Origin: Sphingomonas sp.
GTDB lineage: Bacteria > Pseudomonadota > Alphaproteobacteria > Sphingomonadales > Sphingomonadaceae
Length of the DNA stretch: 64,000 nt
Direction: 5' to 3'
Assembly: GCF_017304615.1 (NCBI RefSeq)
Contig: NZ_JAFKLZ010000001.1
Coordinates: 682,001 to 746,000 of the forward strand
Shown: positions 9,057 to 18,526 of the stretch, one piece after another
How positions within the stretch are numbered: the stretch's first letter is position 1
Layout: every line of letters begins with the position of its first letter
Notes under the pieces: generated by a model
Database searches by the model: none
What the model saw: the letters and a program-made list of their open reading frames with translations, nothing else
What the model was told of the DNA's origin: nothing
Program-made: the position numbers and the translations under genes

Positions 9057-9135
9057 ATCAGCGTCTTTGCGGACCACCATAATGCCGCAACGCACCGGGA
9101 GTTCCCGGGCGTTGCGACAGCGTGTTGGTTCGCTT

Positions 9136-9846
9136 TTATTCCTCGCGCTGACCCATCAGGCCGAGGAGCAGCTGAAACATGTTGATCAGGTTCAGGTAGA
9201 GCGACAGCGCCCCCATGATCGCCATTTTGTCGAGCGCTTGATGTCCGCGATATTCGACGAACTCGCTCTTGAGGCGTTGCGTGTCCCAAGCCGTGAGTCC
9301 GGCGAATACGACGACGCCGACGATCGACACCAGCATCTGCAGCATCGACGAGCCGAGGAAGATGTTGACCAGGCTGACGCCGATCACCGCGATCAGCCCG
9401 ACCATCAGGAACGATCCGAGTCCGGTCAGGTCGCGCTTCGTCGTATAGCCCCACAGGCTAAGCCCCGCGAACATCGCGGCGGCGGTGAAGAAGGCGCTGG
9501 CGATGCTGGTGCCGGTGAAGACGAGGAAGATGCTCGCCATCGATACGCCCATCACCGCGGCGAACGCGAAGAAGGCGGTGCGCGCGCCGGCGGTCGTCAT
9601 CCGGTCTACCCGGAAGCTGAAGAACATCACGAACGCGAGCGGCGCGAAGATCGCCACCCACTTCAACGGCGTGCCGAAGATCAGCGCCGACAACGGCGGC
9701 GTCGCCGCGACCGCGAGCGCGACCAGGCCGGTCAGCGCAAGGCCGAGCCCCATGTTACGATATATGCCCAGCATGTAGCTGCGCAGATCGGCGTCGAACG
9801 CCGCGCTTGCCTGGTTGAGGCGGGAAAAGGGGGAAAAGGTTTCCAT
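9136..9846 (-). CDS. Bax inhibitor-1 (BI-1/YccA) family membrane protein
   Basis: 236 residues with about seven hydrophobic helices. The family motif is clear near the end: GLTAWDTQRLKS followed by ALSLYLNLINMFQLLLGLMG. Bacterial members such as YccA/YbhL are inner-membrane proteins connected with FtsH and calcium leak, though substrate is not settled. The downstream side has only the 65-residue hypothetical gene; a DUF465 gene lies 16 bases upstream on the same strand. Confidence 0.88.
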   Translation of the reverse strand: METFSPFSRLNQASAAFDADLRSYMLGIYRNMGLGLALTGLVALAVAATPPLSALIFGTPLKWVAIFAPLAFVMFFSFRVDRMTTAGARTAFFAFAAVMGVSMASIFLVFTGTSIASAFFTAAAMFAGLSLWGYTTKRDLTGLGSFLMVGLIAVIGVSLVNIFLGSSMLQMLVSIVGVVVFAGLTAWDTQRLKSEFVEYRGHQALDKMAIMGALSLYLNLINMFQLLLGLMGQREE

Positions 9847-9862
9847 GTGTCCAGGCTCCAGG

Positions 9863-10081
9863 TCAGATGGTCGCGGGGCGGCGACTGAGCACCACCCGTG
9901 CGACGCGCCGCATTTCGGCGGCGTCGGGGATGTGACGGAACAGGCGATCCTTGATCGCCAGGCGGCGTTTCTTGAGGTCGCGGACGCGAAGGGTATTGGG
10001 CGTAATGCGCGCCAGTTCGCGGCGAATCTCGCGGTTGATGAGCTGGTGGGCGGCGATCAGCCGCTCGATCATATTGGACAT
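9863..10081 (-). CDS. DUF465 (YdcH-like) protein
   Basis: 72 residues starting MSNMIERLIAAHQLINREIR, with the basic heptad core RVRDLKKRRLAIKDRLFR typical of DUF465, a small helical family of unknown role. ATG 10081 is preferred; an in-frame ATG three codons earlier is possible. Sits 16 bases upstream of the BI-1 gene and is probably co-transcribed with it. The 202-base gap to astD shows nothing else that I recognise. Confidence 0.75.
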   Translation of the reverse strand: MSNMIERLIAAHQLINREIRRELARITPNTLRVRDLKKRRLAIKDRLFRHIPDAAEMRRVARVVLSRRPATI

Positions 10082-10283
10082 GCAAGCCACTCCATCGATG
10101 GTTCATCGATCGAGGTTGATCCGGTGCTTTAGGTGGGGAGCCTTTGGGCCAAAACCGAACCTGCACCGAGTTCACCTCGATGCGGTCCGACATCACGAAG
10201 GCTTTACTAAGCCCTCGCCAGAGGGGCCCGGTCCGCAGACATTAAACTAGGGAAATTGCGGAAAGTTTCAAGCCGTATCGCGG

Positions 10284-11711
10284 TCAGGTGTCGTCCGGCT
10301 CATATTCGCGCAAGCCGACGCCGATCGACGCCCGTGCCGCGTCGGCTTCGTTCGACACGACCGGATAGGCGCAATAATCGGCGGCGTAATAGGCGCTGGG
10401 GCGGTGGTTGCCCGACCAGCCTATCCCGCCGAACGGCGCGCCCGAGCTGGCGCCGTTGGTCGGCTTGTTCCAGTTGACGATGCCGGCGCGGGCGTTGGCC
10501 CAGAACCGGTTATAGAGGTCGGGCGTCTGGGTGATCAGGCTCGCCGACAGGCCGTAGCGCGTGTTGTTCGCCTCGATCATCGCGACGTCGAAATTATCGG
10601 TGCGGATGACCTGGAGGATCGGGCCGAACAGTTCGATGTCGGGCCGGTCGTCGAGCGCGGTCACGTCGAGGATGCCGGGTGTCAGGAACGGAAGGTCAGG
10701 CTGCGGGCGCTGCATGTGGCGGATCGGTTTCGCACCGCGCAGCACCAGTTCCAGGAAACTCTCGCCGAGCATGTCGGCCGCCTCGTTGTCGATCACCGGT
10801 CCCATGAAGGGCGCCGGATTGTCATGCGGGGCGCCGACGATGAGCTTGTCGACGATCTTCCCCAGTTCGGCGATCAGCGGTTCGTAGAGCGCGTCGTCGA
10901 CGATCAGGCGCCGCGCCGCCGTGCAACGCTGTCCCGCGCTCGTGAAGGCCGACTGCACGACCAGGATCGCCGCGGCGTAGAGATCGGGCGTATCCCACAC
11001 GATGATCGGATTGTTGCCGCCCATTTCCAGCGCGAGGATCTTCTCCGGCCGCTCGGCGAACTGGCGATTGAGCGCGATCCCGGTGCGGGCCGAGCCGGTG
11101 AACAGCAGCCCGTCTATGTCGGCATGCCCCGCCAGCGCCTTGCCCTCCGCGGGGCCACCGATCAGCACGCGTGCGCAGCCTTCGGGCACGCCAGCCTCGC
11201 GCAGGCAGTCAATGAGGAACGCGCCCGACGCCGGGGTCTTTTCGGACGGCTTGAACACCACGGCATTGCCCGCGATCAGCGCCGGGACGATGTGGCCGTT
11301 CGGCAAGTGCGCCGGGAAATTGTAGGGGCCGAGCACCGCGAGCACGCCGTGCGGCTTGTGGCGCAGCGCCATGCGGCTGCCCATCGGCGCGTCCATCCGC
11401 CGTTGCCCGGTGCGTTCGGAATAGGCAGAGACCGAAATATCGACCTTGGCGATGACCGAATCCACTTCGGTCCTGGCTTCCCACAGTGGCTTGCCGGTTT
11501 CGCGCGCGATCAGGTCGGCGAAGGCGTCGGATTTCGCCCGGACGACATTGGCGTAACGGCGCAGCGTTTCGATACGGAAGGTGACGGGTTTCGCCGCCCA
11601 TTCCGCCCAGCTTGCCCGGGCGATCGCGACCTCGGTGTCAGCATCGCCGATCGCGCCGCGCCACAGCTCGGCGCCGGTTGCTGGTTCGTGGGAGATGATC
11701 TCGGCTGGCAT
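10284..11711 (-). CDS. astD: Succinylglutamate-semialdehyde dehydrogenase
   Basis: 475 residues, aldehyde dehydrogenase fold. NAD-site GPYNFPAHLPNGHIVPAL and FTGSARTG, general base in LEMGGNNP and catalytic Cys in SAGQRCTAARRLI are all visible; the NFPAHLPNGH stretch is characteristic of AstD. It oxidises N-succinylglutamate semialdehyde in the arginine succinyltransferase route. No other ast gene is in the window. selO ends 12 bases upstream on the same strand, so the two may be co-transcribed. Confidence 0.9.
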   Translation of the reverse strand: MPAEIISHEPATGAELWRGAIGDADTEVAIARASWAEWAAKPVTFRIETLRRYANVVRAKSDAFADLIARETGKPLWEARTEVDSVIAKVDISVSAYSERTGQRRMDAPMGSRMALRHKPHGVLAVLGPYNFPAHLPNGHIVPALIAGNAVVFKPSEKTPASGAFLIDCLREAGVPEGCARVLIGGPAEGKALAGHADIDGLLFTGSARTGIALNRQFAERPEKILALEMGGNNPIIVWDTPDLYAAAILVVQSAFTSAGQRCTAARRLIVDDALYEPLIAELGKIVDKLIVGAPHDNPAPFMGPVIDNEAADMLGESFLELVLRGAKPIRHMQRPQPDLPFLTPGILDVTALDDRPDIELFGPILQVIRTDNFDVAMIEANNTRYGLSASLITQTPDLYNRFWANARAGIVNWNKPTNGASSGAPFGGIGWSGNHRPSAYYAADYCAYPVVSNEADAARASIGVGLREYEPDDT

Positions 11712-11723
11712 TCGCGTATCGTC

Positions 11724-13106
11724 CTAGCGAGTTGCCGGGGCCGCGGCTAGCGCCGCGCCCATCTCGCGTATGGCGTCGACCTTTACGTAGAGCGGGGACC
11801 AATCGTCGTTTTCCGCGATGGCGGCCCAGATCGCCTCGACTTCCTCGATCAGCATCGAACACGGTTCGCCTGCCCAATATGGGTGGCTCCGGTCGGTGCG
11901 GGGGGAATAGGCGGCCAGCGCCGCGCGTGCCTCTGCCCATTCTTCCCCGTAGCTTCCCGGTAATACGCGGCCGAACGAGTCGAAGAAGAATCGGTCGATC
12001 GGTGTCGAGGTCGATCGGAGAACAGGTTCGATCGTCTGGACGAGCGCGCGGTCGGTCTCCGCGTCGCGGGGAGCCAGACCGAGCCGCCACAGTATCGCGT
12101 CGCTGACCGCGCGCTGATAGCGGTCGCCGAACGTGTCGAGCACGGCGATCAGCGGCTCCGCGTCGCAGATCGGGCGCAGCGCCACGGCGAGCTGCATCGC
12201 GTCCCAGTGGATCGCCTCGGGTTGGCGTCCGAACGCGTAAAGCCCGGCATGGTCGAAATACGCGGCGGTGAAGGCGGGGTCCCAGGTCGGATTGAAGCGC
12301 CACGGGCCGTAATCGAAGCTTTCGCCCGTGACGTTGATATTGTCCGAATTGAGCACGCCGTGGACGAACCCGGCGGCCATATAGCTTGCGGCGAGCCTCG
12401 CGGTGCGCTGGACGACGAGATCGAGCAGGCGGATGGGTGCGTCATCGCCGGGCTCCTCTTCGTAGAGGTGGCATAGGACGTAGGCGGTCAGTGCGCGCAG
12501 GCTGTCGTCTTCGCGGAAATAGGCCAACCGCTGGAACATGCCGATGCGGATATGGCTGTGGCTGAGCCGGACCAAAACTGCGGAGCGCGTGGGCGAGGGT
12601 TCGTCGTTGCGATCGAGCGCCTCGCCGGTCTCGATCAGCGAGAAACTGCGCGAGGTCGGCACGCCAAGCGCTTCGAGCATTTCGGTCGCCAGTATCTCGC
12701 GCACGCCTCCCTTCAGCGTGAGACGGCCATCGCCGAATCGGCTGTACGGCGTTTGCCCCGATCCCTTGGTGCCCAGGTCCATCAACCGTCCCGCGCCGTC
12801 GCGCATCTGCGCGAACAGGAACCCGCGACCGTCGCCGATTTCCGGGTTGTACACGCGGAACTGATGGCCGTGATAGCGGAGCGCCAGTGGCTGCTGCAGC
12901 GTGTCGTGCAGGGGCTGAAAGCGTCCGAAATGCGCGGTCCATTCGTCGTTGTTGAGCGAATCGAGTCCGACCTCGGCCGCCGCGCGATCGTTGCGGAAGC
13001 GCAGGATAGTCTGCGGAAAATCCGCTGCCGCGACGCGATCGTAGAATGCGTCGCCCAGTTCGAGGATCGTGCTTTCGGGCTGATAAGCTTGCGGCGAGGG
13101 AGGCAT
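11724..13106 (-). CDS. selO: SelO-type protein adenylyltransferase (YdiU/UPF0061)
   Basis: 460 residues. The pseudokinase-fold signature is present: RYHGHQFRVYNPEIGDGRG, DLGTKGSGQTPYSRFGDGRL, GVREILATEMLEALGVPTSRS, and FVHGVLNSDNINVTGESFDYGP (metal-binding Asn and Asp). Family members transfer AMP to protein hydroxyls and act in redox homeostasis. The usual C-terminal Cys pair of longer SelO proteins is not evident in this shorter protein. ATG 13106 (MPPSPQAYQPE) fits the family better than the upstream ATG 13145. Confidence 0.88.
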   Translation of the reverse strand: MPPSPQAYQPESTILELGDAFYDRVAAADFPQTILRFRNDRAAAEVGLDSLNNDEWTAHFGRFQPLHDTLQQPLALRYHGHQFRVYNPEIGDGRGFLFAQMRDGAGRLMDLGTKGSGQTPYSRFGDGRLTLKGGVREILATEMLEALGVPTSRSFSLIETGEALDRNDEPSPTRSAVLVRLSHSHIRIGMFQRLAYFREDDSLRALTAYVLCHLYEEEPGDDAPIRLLDLVVQRTARLAASYMAAGFVHGVLNSDNINVTGESFDYGPWRFNPTWDPAFTAAYFDHAGLYAFGRQPEAIHWDAMQLAVALRPICDAEPLIAVLDTFGDRYQRAVSDAILWRLGLAPRDAETDRALVQTIEPVLRSTSTPIDRFFFDSFGRVLPGSYGEEWAEARAALAAYSPRTDRSHPYWAGEPCSMLIEEVEAIWAAIAENDDWSPLYVKVDAIREMGAALAAAPATR

Positions 13107-13143
13107 GCGGCAATATGGCGGCGTCGCCCAACAGGACGCAACC

Positions 13144-14019
13144 ATGCCAGCTTATGAAAATCGTTACTGGGAGTCCGACGACGAAGTGCGGCTGCACTAT
13201 CGCGACTATCCGGGGCGGGAGGACCGCCCGCCGATCCTCTGCATGGCCGGGCTGACTCGCAACGCCCGCGATTTCGAGGATGTGGCGGAGCGGCTGGCGG
13301 GGGAATGGCGGATTATCGCGGTCAATTTCCGCGGGCGTGGGGGCAGCGGCGCGGCCAAGGATCCGATGACCTATGTCCCGACGACCTATGCCAGGGACGT
13401 CGAGGCGCTGCTCACGGAGCTAGGCATCGACAGTTACGTCGCGTTCGGCACCTCGCTCGGGGGGATCGTGACCATACTGCTCGCCGCCAACGCGCCGGAA
13501 AAGCTCGCGGGCGCCGTGCTTAACGATGTCGGGCCGGAGATCGAGGCGGCGGGACTATCGCGGATTCGCACCTATGTCGGCAAATCCAATGTCTGGCCGA
13601 CCTGGATGCACGCCGCGCGCGCGGTGCGCGACGGGAACGCCGACGTCTATCCGAATTACGGGATCGAGGACTGGCTGGCGATGGCCAAGCGGCTCTATCG
13701 CCTCAACAGCGCGGGCCGCATCGTGCTCGACTATGACATGAAGATCGCCGAGCCGTTCCGGGTGCCGGGCAATGAAGCCGGCCCGGACATGTGGGCGGCG
13801 TTCGACGCGCTCAGGAAGGTGCCCACCCTGATCGTGCGTGGGGCGCGGTCCGATGTGCTGGGTCAGGCGACGGCGCAGAAGATGGTCGCGCGGCTCGACG
13901 ACGCCGAACTCGTGACCGTCCCCGATGTCGGCCACACGCCGATGCTGACCGAGCCCGAAGCCGTTACGGGCATCGACCGCCTGCTGGCCAAGGTCGCGAA
14001 GGAGCGCGTCAGCGCCTGA
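13144..14019 (+). CDS. Alpha/beta-fold hydrolase
   Basis: 291 residues. Oxyanion region ILCMAGLTRNARDF, nucleophile elbow FGTSLGGIV, acid region VRGARSDVLG and catalytic His in DVGHTPMLTEPE form a complete Ser-Asp-His triad order. Substrate cannot be told. Start ATG 13144 (MPAYENRYW). It diverges from selO with only 37 bases between starts, so the two promoters must overlap or one start is further in. Confidence 0.85.
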   Translation: MPAYENRYWESDDEVRLHYRDYPGREDRPPILCMAGLTRNARDFEDVAERLAGEWRIIAVNFRGRGGSGAAKDPMTYVPTTYARDVEALLTELGIDSYVAFGTSLGGIVTILLAANAPEKLAGAVLNDVGPEIEAAGLSRIRTYVGKSNVWPTWMHAARAVRDGNADVYPNYGIEDWLAMAKRLYRLNSAGRIVLDYDMKIAEPFRVPGNEAGPDMWAAFDALRKVPTLIVRGARSDVLGQATAQKMVARLDDAELVTVPDVGHTPMLTEPEAVTGIDRLLAKVAKERVSA

Positions 14020-14060
14020 CGCCCTTGCTTGATCGTCGGCGCCGACGCTAGGGGGCGTGC

Positions 14061-15197
14061 GTGCCCGCGCCGCTCAACATCCTTCATATGCATTCGTCGT
14101 TCGATCTGGGCGGCAAGGAAGCGCGTGCGGTTCGGCTGATGAACGCGTTCGGCGACCGGGCGCGGCACACGATCGTGTCGGGCGTGCCCGATGCGCTGTC
14201 GGCGCGCGATGCGATCGCCAAGGGCATATCCTATGAAATCGCCCAGAACCCGCCGCCCTTGACCGGTCCGCCGACGCCCGGCCGGTTCGAGGCGATCGCC
14301 AAGTTCATGCGGCGTTTCGATCTGGTGCTCAGCTACAATTGGGGTGGTATCGACGCGGTGATGGCGAAGCGCGCCTTTCCCAAGGGCGCGCCGCCGGTCA
14401 TCCATCACGAGGACGGCTTCAACGCCGACGAAGCGGTGCGCCTGAAGGCGCGGCGGACGGTCTATCGCCGGATCGCGTTCGGCGCGGCGCACGCCGTGGT
14501 GGTGCCGTCGGTGACGCTCGAGCATCTCGCCAAGACGGTGTGGAAGATCGACGCACCGCTGCTCCACCGCATCTCCAACGGCATCCAGACCTCGCTCTAC
14601 GCGCGCCAGCCCGATCCCAAGGCGATCCCCGGTTTCGAGCGCAAGCCGGGCGAGATCGTGGTCGGGGCACTGGCGGGGCTTCGGGAGGTCAAGAACCTGC
14701 CCGCCTTGGTCCGCGCGGTAGCGGGGTGCTCGGCGCGGATAAGGCTCGTCATCGTCGGCGATGGGCCGGAGCGCGAGAAAATCCTGCGGACCGCAGCCAA
14801 CATGGCGATGACCGATCAGCTCGTCATGCCCGGCTTCCTGCCCGATCCGCACCGTTACATCGGCCTGTTCGACATCCTGTCCAACTCGTCGCTGAGCGAG
14901 CAATTCCCGATCTCGATCGTCGAGGGCATGGCGGCCGGCCTGCCGATCGCCGCGACCAATGCCGGCGACATGCTGCATATGGTCTCTCGCGAGAACTGGC
15001 CGCTGATCGACGAGCACCGCAACGAAGTCGGCCTGCGCGACGTGATCCAGGCCGCGGCGGAAAATCCGTCGGGGCGAGCGATCGTCGGCAAGGCAAATCG
15101 GGCCAAGGCCGTCGCCGAATATGACGAAAAGGCGATGATCGCGGCGTATCGCACGCTTTACGAAGGCGCGGTGAATAGGCCAGGGGCCTTAACCTAG
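14061..15197 (+). CDS. GT4-family glycosyltransferase
   Basis: 378 residues starting at GTG 14061, 3-4 bases after a GGGGGC purine-rich site. Two Rossmann halves are seen: LNILHMHSSFDLGGKEARAV at the start (acceptor side) and a C-half with VGALAGLREVKNLPALVRAV, IVGDGPEREK and FDILSNSSLSEQFPISIVEGMAAGLPIAA, the nucleotide-sugar-binding E-x7-E region of GT4. Likely works on a surface or capsule glycan; no glycan cluster is adjacent, so the acceptor is unknown. Confidence 0.85.
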   Translation: MPAPLNILHMHSSFDLGGKEARAVRLMNAFGDRARHTIVSGVPDALSARDAIAKGISYEIAQNPPPLTGPPTPGRFEAIAKFMRRFDLVLSYNWGGIDAVMAKRAFPKGAPPVIHHEDGFNADEAVRLKARRTVYRRIAFGAAHAVVVPSVTLEHLAKTVWKIDAPLLHRISNGIQTSLYARQPDPKAIPGFERKPGEIVVGALAGLREVKNLPALVRAVAGCSARIRLVIVGDGPEREKILRTAANMAMTDQLVMPGFLPDPHRYIGLFDILSNSSLSEQFPISIVEGMAAGLPIAATNAGDMLHMVSRENWPLIDEHRNEVGLRDVIQAAAENPSGRAIVGKANRAKAVAEYDEKAMIAAYRTLYEGAVNRPGALT

Positions 15198-15264
15198 CTA
15201 CCGTATTTACTCGCACGCATGGCACGAGACGCTATAGCGATGCGTTACTGTTCAGGAGATCGAT

Positions 15265-16668
15265 GTGTTCAAGGGCGTGAAGCCGATCATCTATAACGGC
15301 CGGGAGGTCTGGCCGCTGGTGGAAGGCGGCAAGGGCGTCGCCGCGACCAACCATGCCTCGGCTGGCGCGTGGGCGGCGGCGGGCGGCATCGGCACGGTGA
15401 GCGCGGTCAATGCCGACAGCTACGATCCCGACGGCAAGATCATTCCCCAGGTCTATCGCGCGCTGACGCGGCGCGAGCGGCACGAGGAACTGATCGAATA
15501 CGCGATCGAGGGCGCGGTCCAGCAGGTCAAGAAGGCGTTCGACATCGCCGGCGGCAAGGGCGCTATCAATATCAACGTGCTGTGGGAAATGGGCGGCGCG
15601 CAACGCGTGCTGCACGGCGTGCTGGAGAGGACGCGCGGTCTCGTCGCGGGGGTAACGTGCGGCGCTGGCATGCCGTATAAATTGTCCGAGATCGCTGCGT
15701 CCTACAACGTCAACTACCTGCCGATTGTCAGCTCCGGCCGCGCGTTCCGCGCGCTGTGGAAGCGGGCTTACTCGAAGGCGGCGGAATGGCTCGCGGCGGT
15801 GGTTTACGAAGACCCGTGGCTCGCCGGCGGGCATAACGGCCTGTCCAATGCCGAGGACCCGCTGAAGCCGCAGGACCCGTATCCGCGCGTCAAGGAACTG
15901 CGCGAGACGATGCGCGAGGGCGGCATTTCCGACGACGTGCCGATCGTGATGGCGGGCGGCGTCTGGTATCTGCGCGACTGGAACGACTGGATCGACAACC
16001 CGGAACTCGGCGCGATCGCTTTCCAGTTCGGCACGCGTCCGCTGCTGACGCAGGAAAGCCCCATTCCGGAAGGCTGGAAGGCCAAGCTGACGGACATCGA
16101 GCCGGGCGAAGTGCTGCTCCATCGCTTCTCGCCGACCGGCTTCTATTCGAGCGCCGTGCGCAATCCGTTCCTGCGCAACCTCGAAGCGCGGTCGGAGCGC
16201 CAGATCGCCTTTTCCGCGCAGGAAGCGGGTGACCATACCTTCCAGCTCGACGTCGGCGTGAAGGGCAAGAATTTCTGGGTGACGCGCAACGACCTCCTCC
16301 GCGCCCGCGAATGGTTCGGCCAGGGGTTCACCGACGCGCTCAAGACGCCGGACAATACTTTGGTGTTCGTGACGCCTGAGGAAAAGGCGATCATCCGCAA
16401 GGATCAGGCCGACTGCATGGGATGCCTCAGCCAGTGCGCCTTTTCGTCATGGAAGGACAGCGAGACCAACTCGACCGGTCGCCTCGCGGACCCGCGCAGT
16501 TTCTGTATCCAGAAGACGCTGCAGGACATCGCGCATGGGGGCGACATCGACCAGAATCTGATGTTCGCGGGTCACGGCGCGTACAATTTCAAGAAAGACC
16601 CATTTTATTCCAACGGCTTCGTGCCTACCGTGAAGCAACTGGTCGATCGCATCCTGACTGGCGACTGA
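15265..16668 (+). CDS. NAD(P)H-dependent flavin oxidoreductase (nitronate monooxygenase-like)
   Basis: 467 residues from GTG 15265 with AGGAG 7 bases upstream. TIM-barrel FMN enzyme: KGVAATNHASAGAWAAAGGIG at the start, GLVAGVTCGAGMPYKL, PIVMAGGVW and AIAFQFGTRPLLTQE for FMN-phosphate binding. It belongs to the 2-nitropropane dioxygenase superfamily but to a longer subgroup. The C-terminal extension holds DCMGCLSQCAFSSW, a Cys cluster that could bind metal or Fe-S. Substrate unknown. Confidence 0.8.
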   Translation: MFKGVKPIIYNGREVWPLVEGGKGVAATNHASAGAWAAAGGIGTVSAVNADSYDPDGKIIPQVYRALTRRERHEELIEYAIEGAVQQVKKAFDIAGGKGAININVLWEMGGAQRVLHGVLERTRGLVAGVTCGAGMPYKLSEIAASYNVNYLPIVSSGRAFRALWKRAYSKAAEWLAAVVYEDPWLAGGHNGLSNAEDPLKPQDPYPRVKELRETMREGGISDDVPIVMAGGVWYLRDWNDWIDNPELGAIAFQFGTRPLLTQESPIPEGWKAKLTDIEPGEVLLHRFSPTGFYSSAVRNPFLRNLEARSERQIAFSAQEAGDHTFQLDVGVKGKNFWVTRNDLLRAREWFGQGFTDALKTPDNTLVFVTPEEKAIIRKDQADCMGCLSQCAFSSWKDSETNSTGRLADPRSFCIQKTLQDIAHGGDIDQNLMFAGHGAYNFKKDPFYSNGFVPTVKQLVDRILTGD

Positions 16669-16740
16669 CCGCAGCGCCGCTATCGCGCGGCCAAGACATG
16701 GTTAATTGCCCGGCAACCATGAAGCGTTAGCCTTGGCGGG

Positions 16741-17436
16741 ATGAAGCGCGCGCTCGTCATCCGCCACGTCGATCATGAAGGCATTGCCGGCTATCGCGAG
16801 CCCATCGAGGCGGCGGGATACGAAATCCATCGCGTCGCCGCGCATCACGCCGGGTGCGCGGCGCTCGACATTCTGTCGCCCGATCTGATCATCGTGATGG
16901 GCGGGCCGATGGGGGTCTATGACACCGATCGCTATCCCTGGCTGAACGATGAGATCGCGGTGCTGCGGCGGCGGATCGCGACGGAGCGGCCAGTGCTGGG
17001 CGTGTGTCTCGGCAGCCAGTTGATCGCAGCGGCGCTCGGCGCGCCTGTCCGCAAGGGGCCGGCGCGCGAGATCGGGTTCGCGCCGCTGACCCTAACAGAC
17101 GCGGGTTCCGAGAGTCCGTTGCGGCACTTGGCCGCGACCGACATGCTGCATTGGCACGGCGATACGTTCGACGTCCCCGAAAGCGCCGACCTCCTCGCCA
17201 CCACGCCGCTCTATGCGCAGGCGTTCGCGCGCGGACGCCATCTGCTCGCGCTGCAATTCCACGCCGAAATGGGCGAGGACGAGCGGTTCGAGCATTGGCT
17301 GGTCAACGACGCTGCGGATATTGCCGAGGTTGGAGAAACGCCGGAAACGCTGCGCGATGCACATATCGAGAAGGGACCGGCGGCAGTTGCCGCGGGCCGC
17401 GCGATGATCGCCGAATGGCTGGCCGGGTTGGGCTAG
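16741..17436 (+). CDS. Class I glutamine amidotransferase (GMP-synthase-like)
   Basis: 231 residues. Nucleophile loop VLGVCLGSQLIAAALG, oxyanion strand VMGGPMGVYD, and HAEMGEDERFEHW for the catalytic His-Glu. Stand-alone class I GATase domain proteins of this kind hydrolyse glutamine or gamma-glutamyl compounds; no synthetase partner is adjacent. The stop overlaps the converging 2-hydroxyacid dehydrogenase gene by 4 bases. Confidence 0.85.
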   Translation: MKRALVIRHVDHEGIAGYREPIEAAGYEIHRVAAHHAGCAALDILSPDLIIVMGGPMGVYDTDRYPWLNDEIAVLRRRIATERPVLGVCLGSQLIAAALGAPVRKGPAREIGFAPLTLTDAGSESPLRHLAATDMLHWHGDTFDVPESADLLATTPLYAQAFARGRHLLALQFHAEMGEDERFEHWLVNDAADIAEVGETPETLRDAHIEKGPAAVAAGRAMIAEWLAGLG

Positions 17437-18425
17437 AGCCACCCCTCCAGCACCTGGTCCGGCGGGCGGTCCCCATCGGCCCATTGCTGGATATTGCGGA
17501 TGACGCGTTCGCCGGTCGCGATGCGCGCTTCGTAGGTGGCCGACCCCATATGCGGCAGCAGCACGACGTTCGACAGCGCGAGCAGGCGCGCGTCGATTGC
17601 CGGTTCGTGCTCGAACACGTCGAGCCCCGCGCCGGCGAGTCGCCCCGCCTCCAGTGCGTCGATCAGCGCAGCCTCGTCGATCGCGGTCCCGCGTGAGGTG
17701 TTGATCAGATAGGCTTCGGGCTTGAGCAACGCTATGCGGCGCGCATCGATGACATGCTCGGTCTGGTCGGTGTGCGGCGTGTGGATCGTCACGAAATCCG
17801 ATTCCGCCAGCATCTCGTCGAGATCGGCATGCCACGTCGCGCCGAGTTCACTCTCCAGCGCCTCCGGCAAGCGATGGCGGTTGTGATAGTGGATCGCCAG
17901 CCCGAACGCGCGCGCGCGCGCCGCGACCGCCTGGCCGATCCGTCCCATTCCGACGATGCCCAGCGTCTTGCCCCCGATCCGGTGACCCAGCATCGCGCCG
18001 GGGCTCCAGCCGCTCCACTGGCCCGACCGCGCGAGCTTCTCGCCCTCGGCCAGCCGGCGTGGCACCGACAGGATCAGCGCCATTGTCATATCGGCGGTGT
18101 CGTCCGTCAGCACGCCCGGCGTGTTGGTGACCAGGATACCGCGCGCGCGCGCCGCCTTCAGGTCGATATGATCGACACCGTTGCCGAAATTGGCGATCAG
18201 CTTCAGCCGGTCGCCCGCCGCCTCGATAATGTCCTCGTCGATCATGTCGGTCACGGTCGGGACCAGCACGTCGGCGTCCTTGACCGCCGCGATCAGTTCG
18301 TCGCGCGTCATCGCGATGTCTTCTCGGTTCAACTGCGTGTCGAACAGCTCGGCCATGCGGTCCATCACCGCGTCGCTCAGCTCGCGCGTCACGATTACTC
18401 GAGGTTTTCGTCTCGAATTGGCCAT
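17433..18425 (-). CDS. D-isomer-specific 2-hydroxyacid dehydrogenase
   Basis: 330 residues. Rossmann NAD site GKTLGIVGMGRIGQAVAAR, catalytic Arg in INTSRGTAIDE, Glu in GLDVFEHEP and His in VVLLPHMGSAT. The pattern with YHNRHRLPEALE is close to glyoxylate/hydroxypyruvate reductases (D-glycerate dehydrogenases). ATG 18425 (MANSRRKPRVIVTR) is chosen over the ATG 36 bases upstream because the family begins near PRVIVTRELS. Substrate not certain. Confidence 0.85.
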   Translation of the reverse strand: MANSRRKPRVIVTRELSDAVMDRMAELFDTQLNREDIAMTRDELIAAVKDADVLVPTVTDMIDEDIIEAAGDRLKLIANFGNGVDHIDLKAARARGILVTNTPGVLTDDTADMTMALILSVPRRLAEGEKLARSGQWSGWSPGAMLGHRIGGKTLGIVGMGRIGQAVAARARAFGLAIHYHNRHRLPEALESELGATWHADLDEMLAESDFVTIHTPHTDQTEHVIDARRIALLKPEAYLINTSRGTAIDEAALIDALEAGRLAGAGLDVFEHEPAIDARLLALSNVVLLPHMGSATYEARIATGERVIRNIQQWADGDRPPDQVLEGWL

Positions 18426-18526
18426 GCCCCAAGGCTTGGCGCTGGTTTTGGCGGAGGTCAATCGGTTGATACGAAACGGTGCTCCGCGATAGGATGGCGA
18501 CTCGATCGGGCAACAGGGGATTCAGC

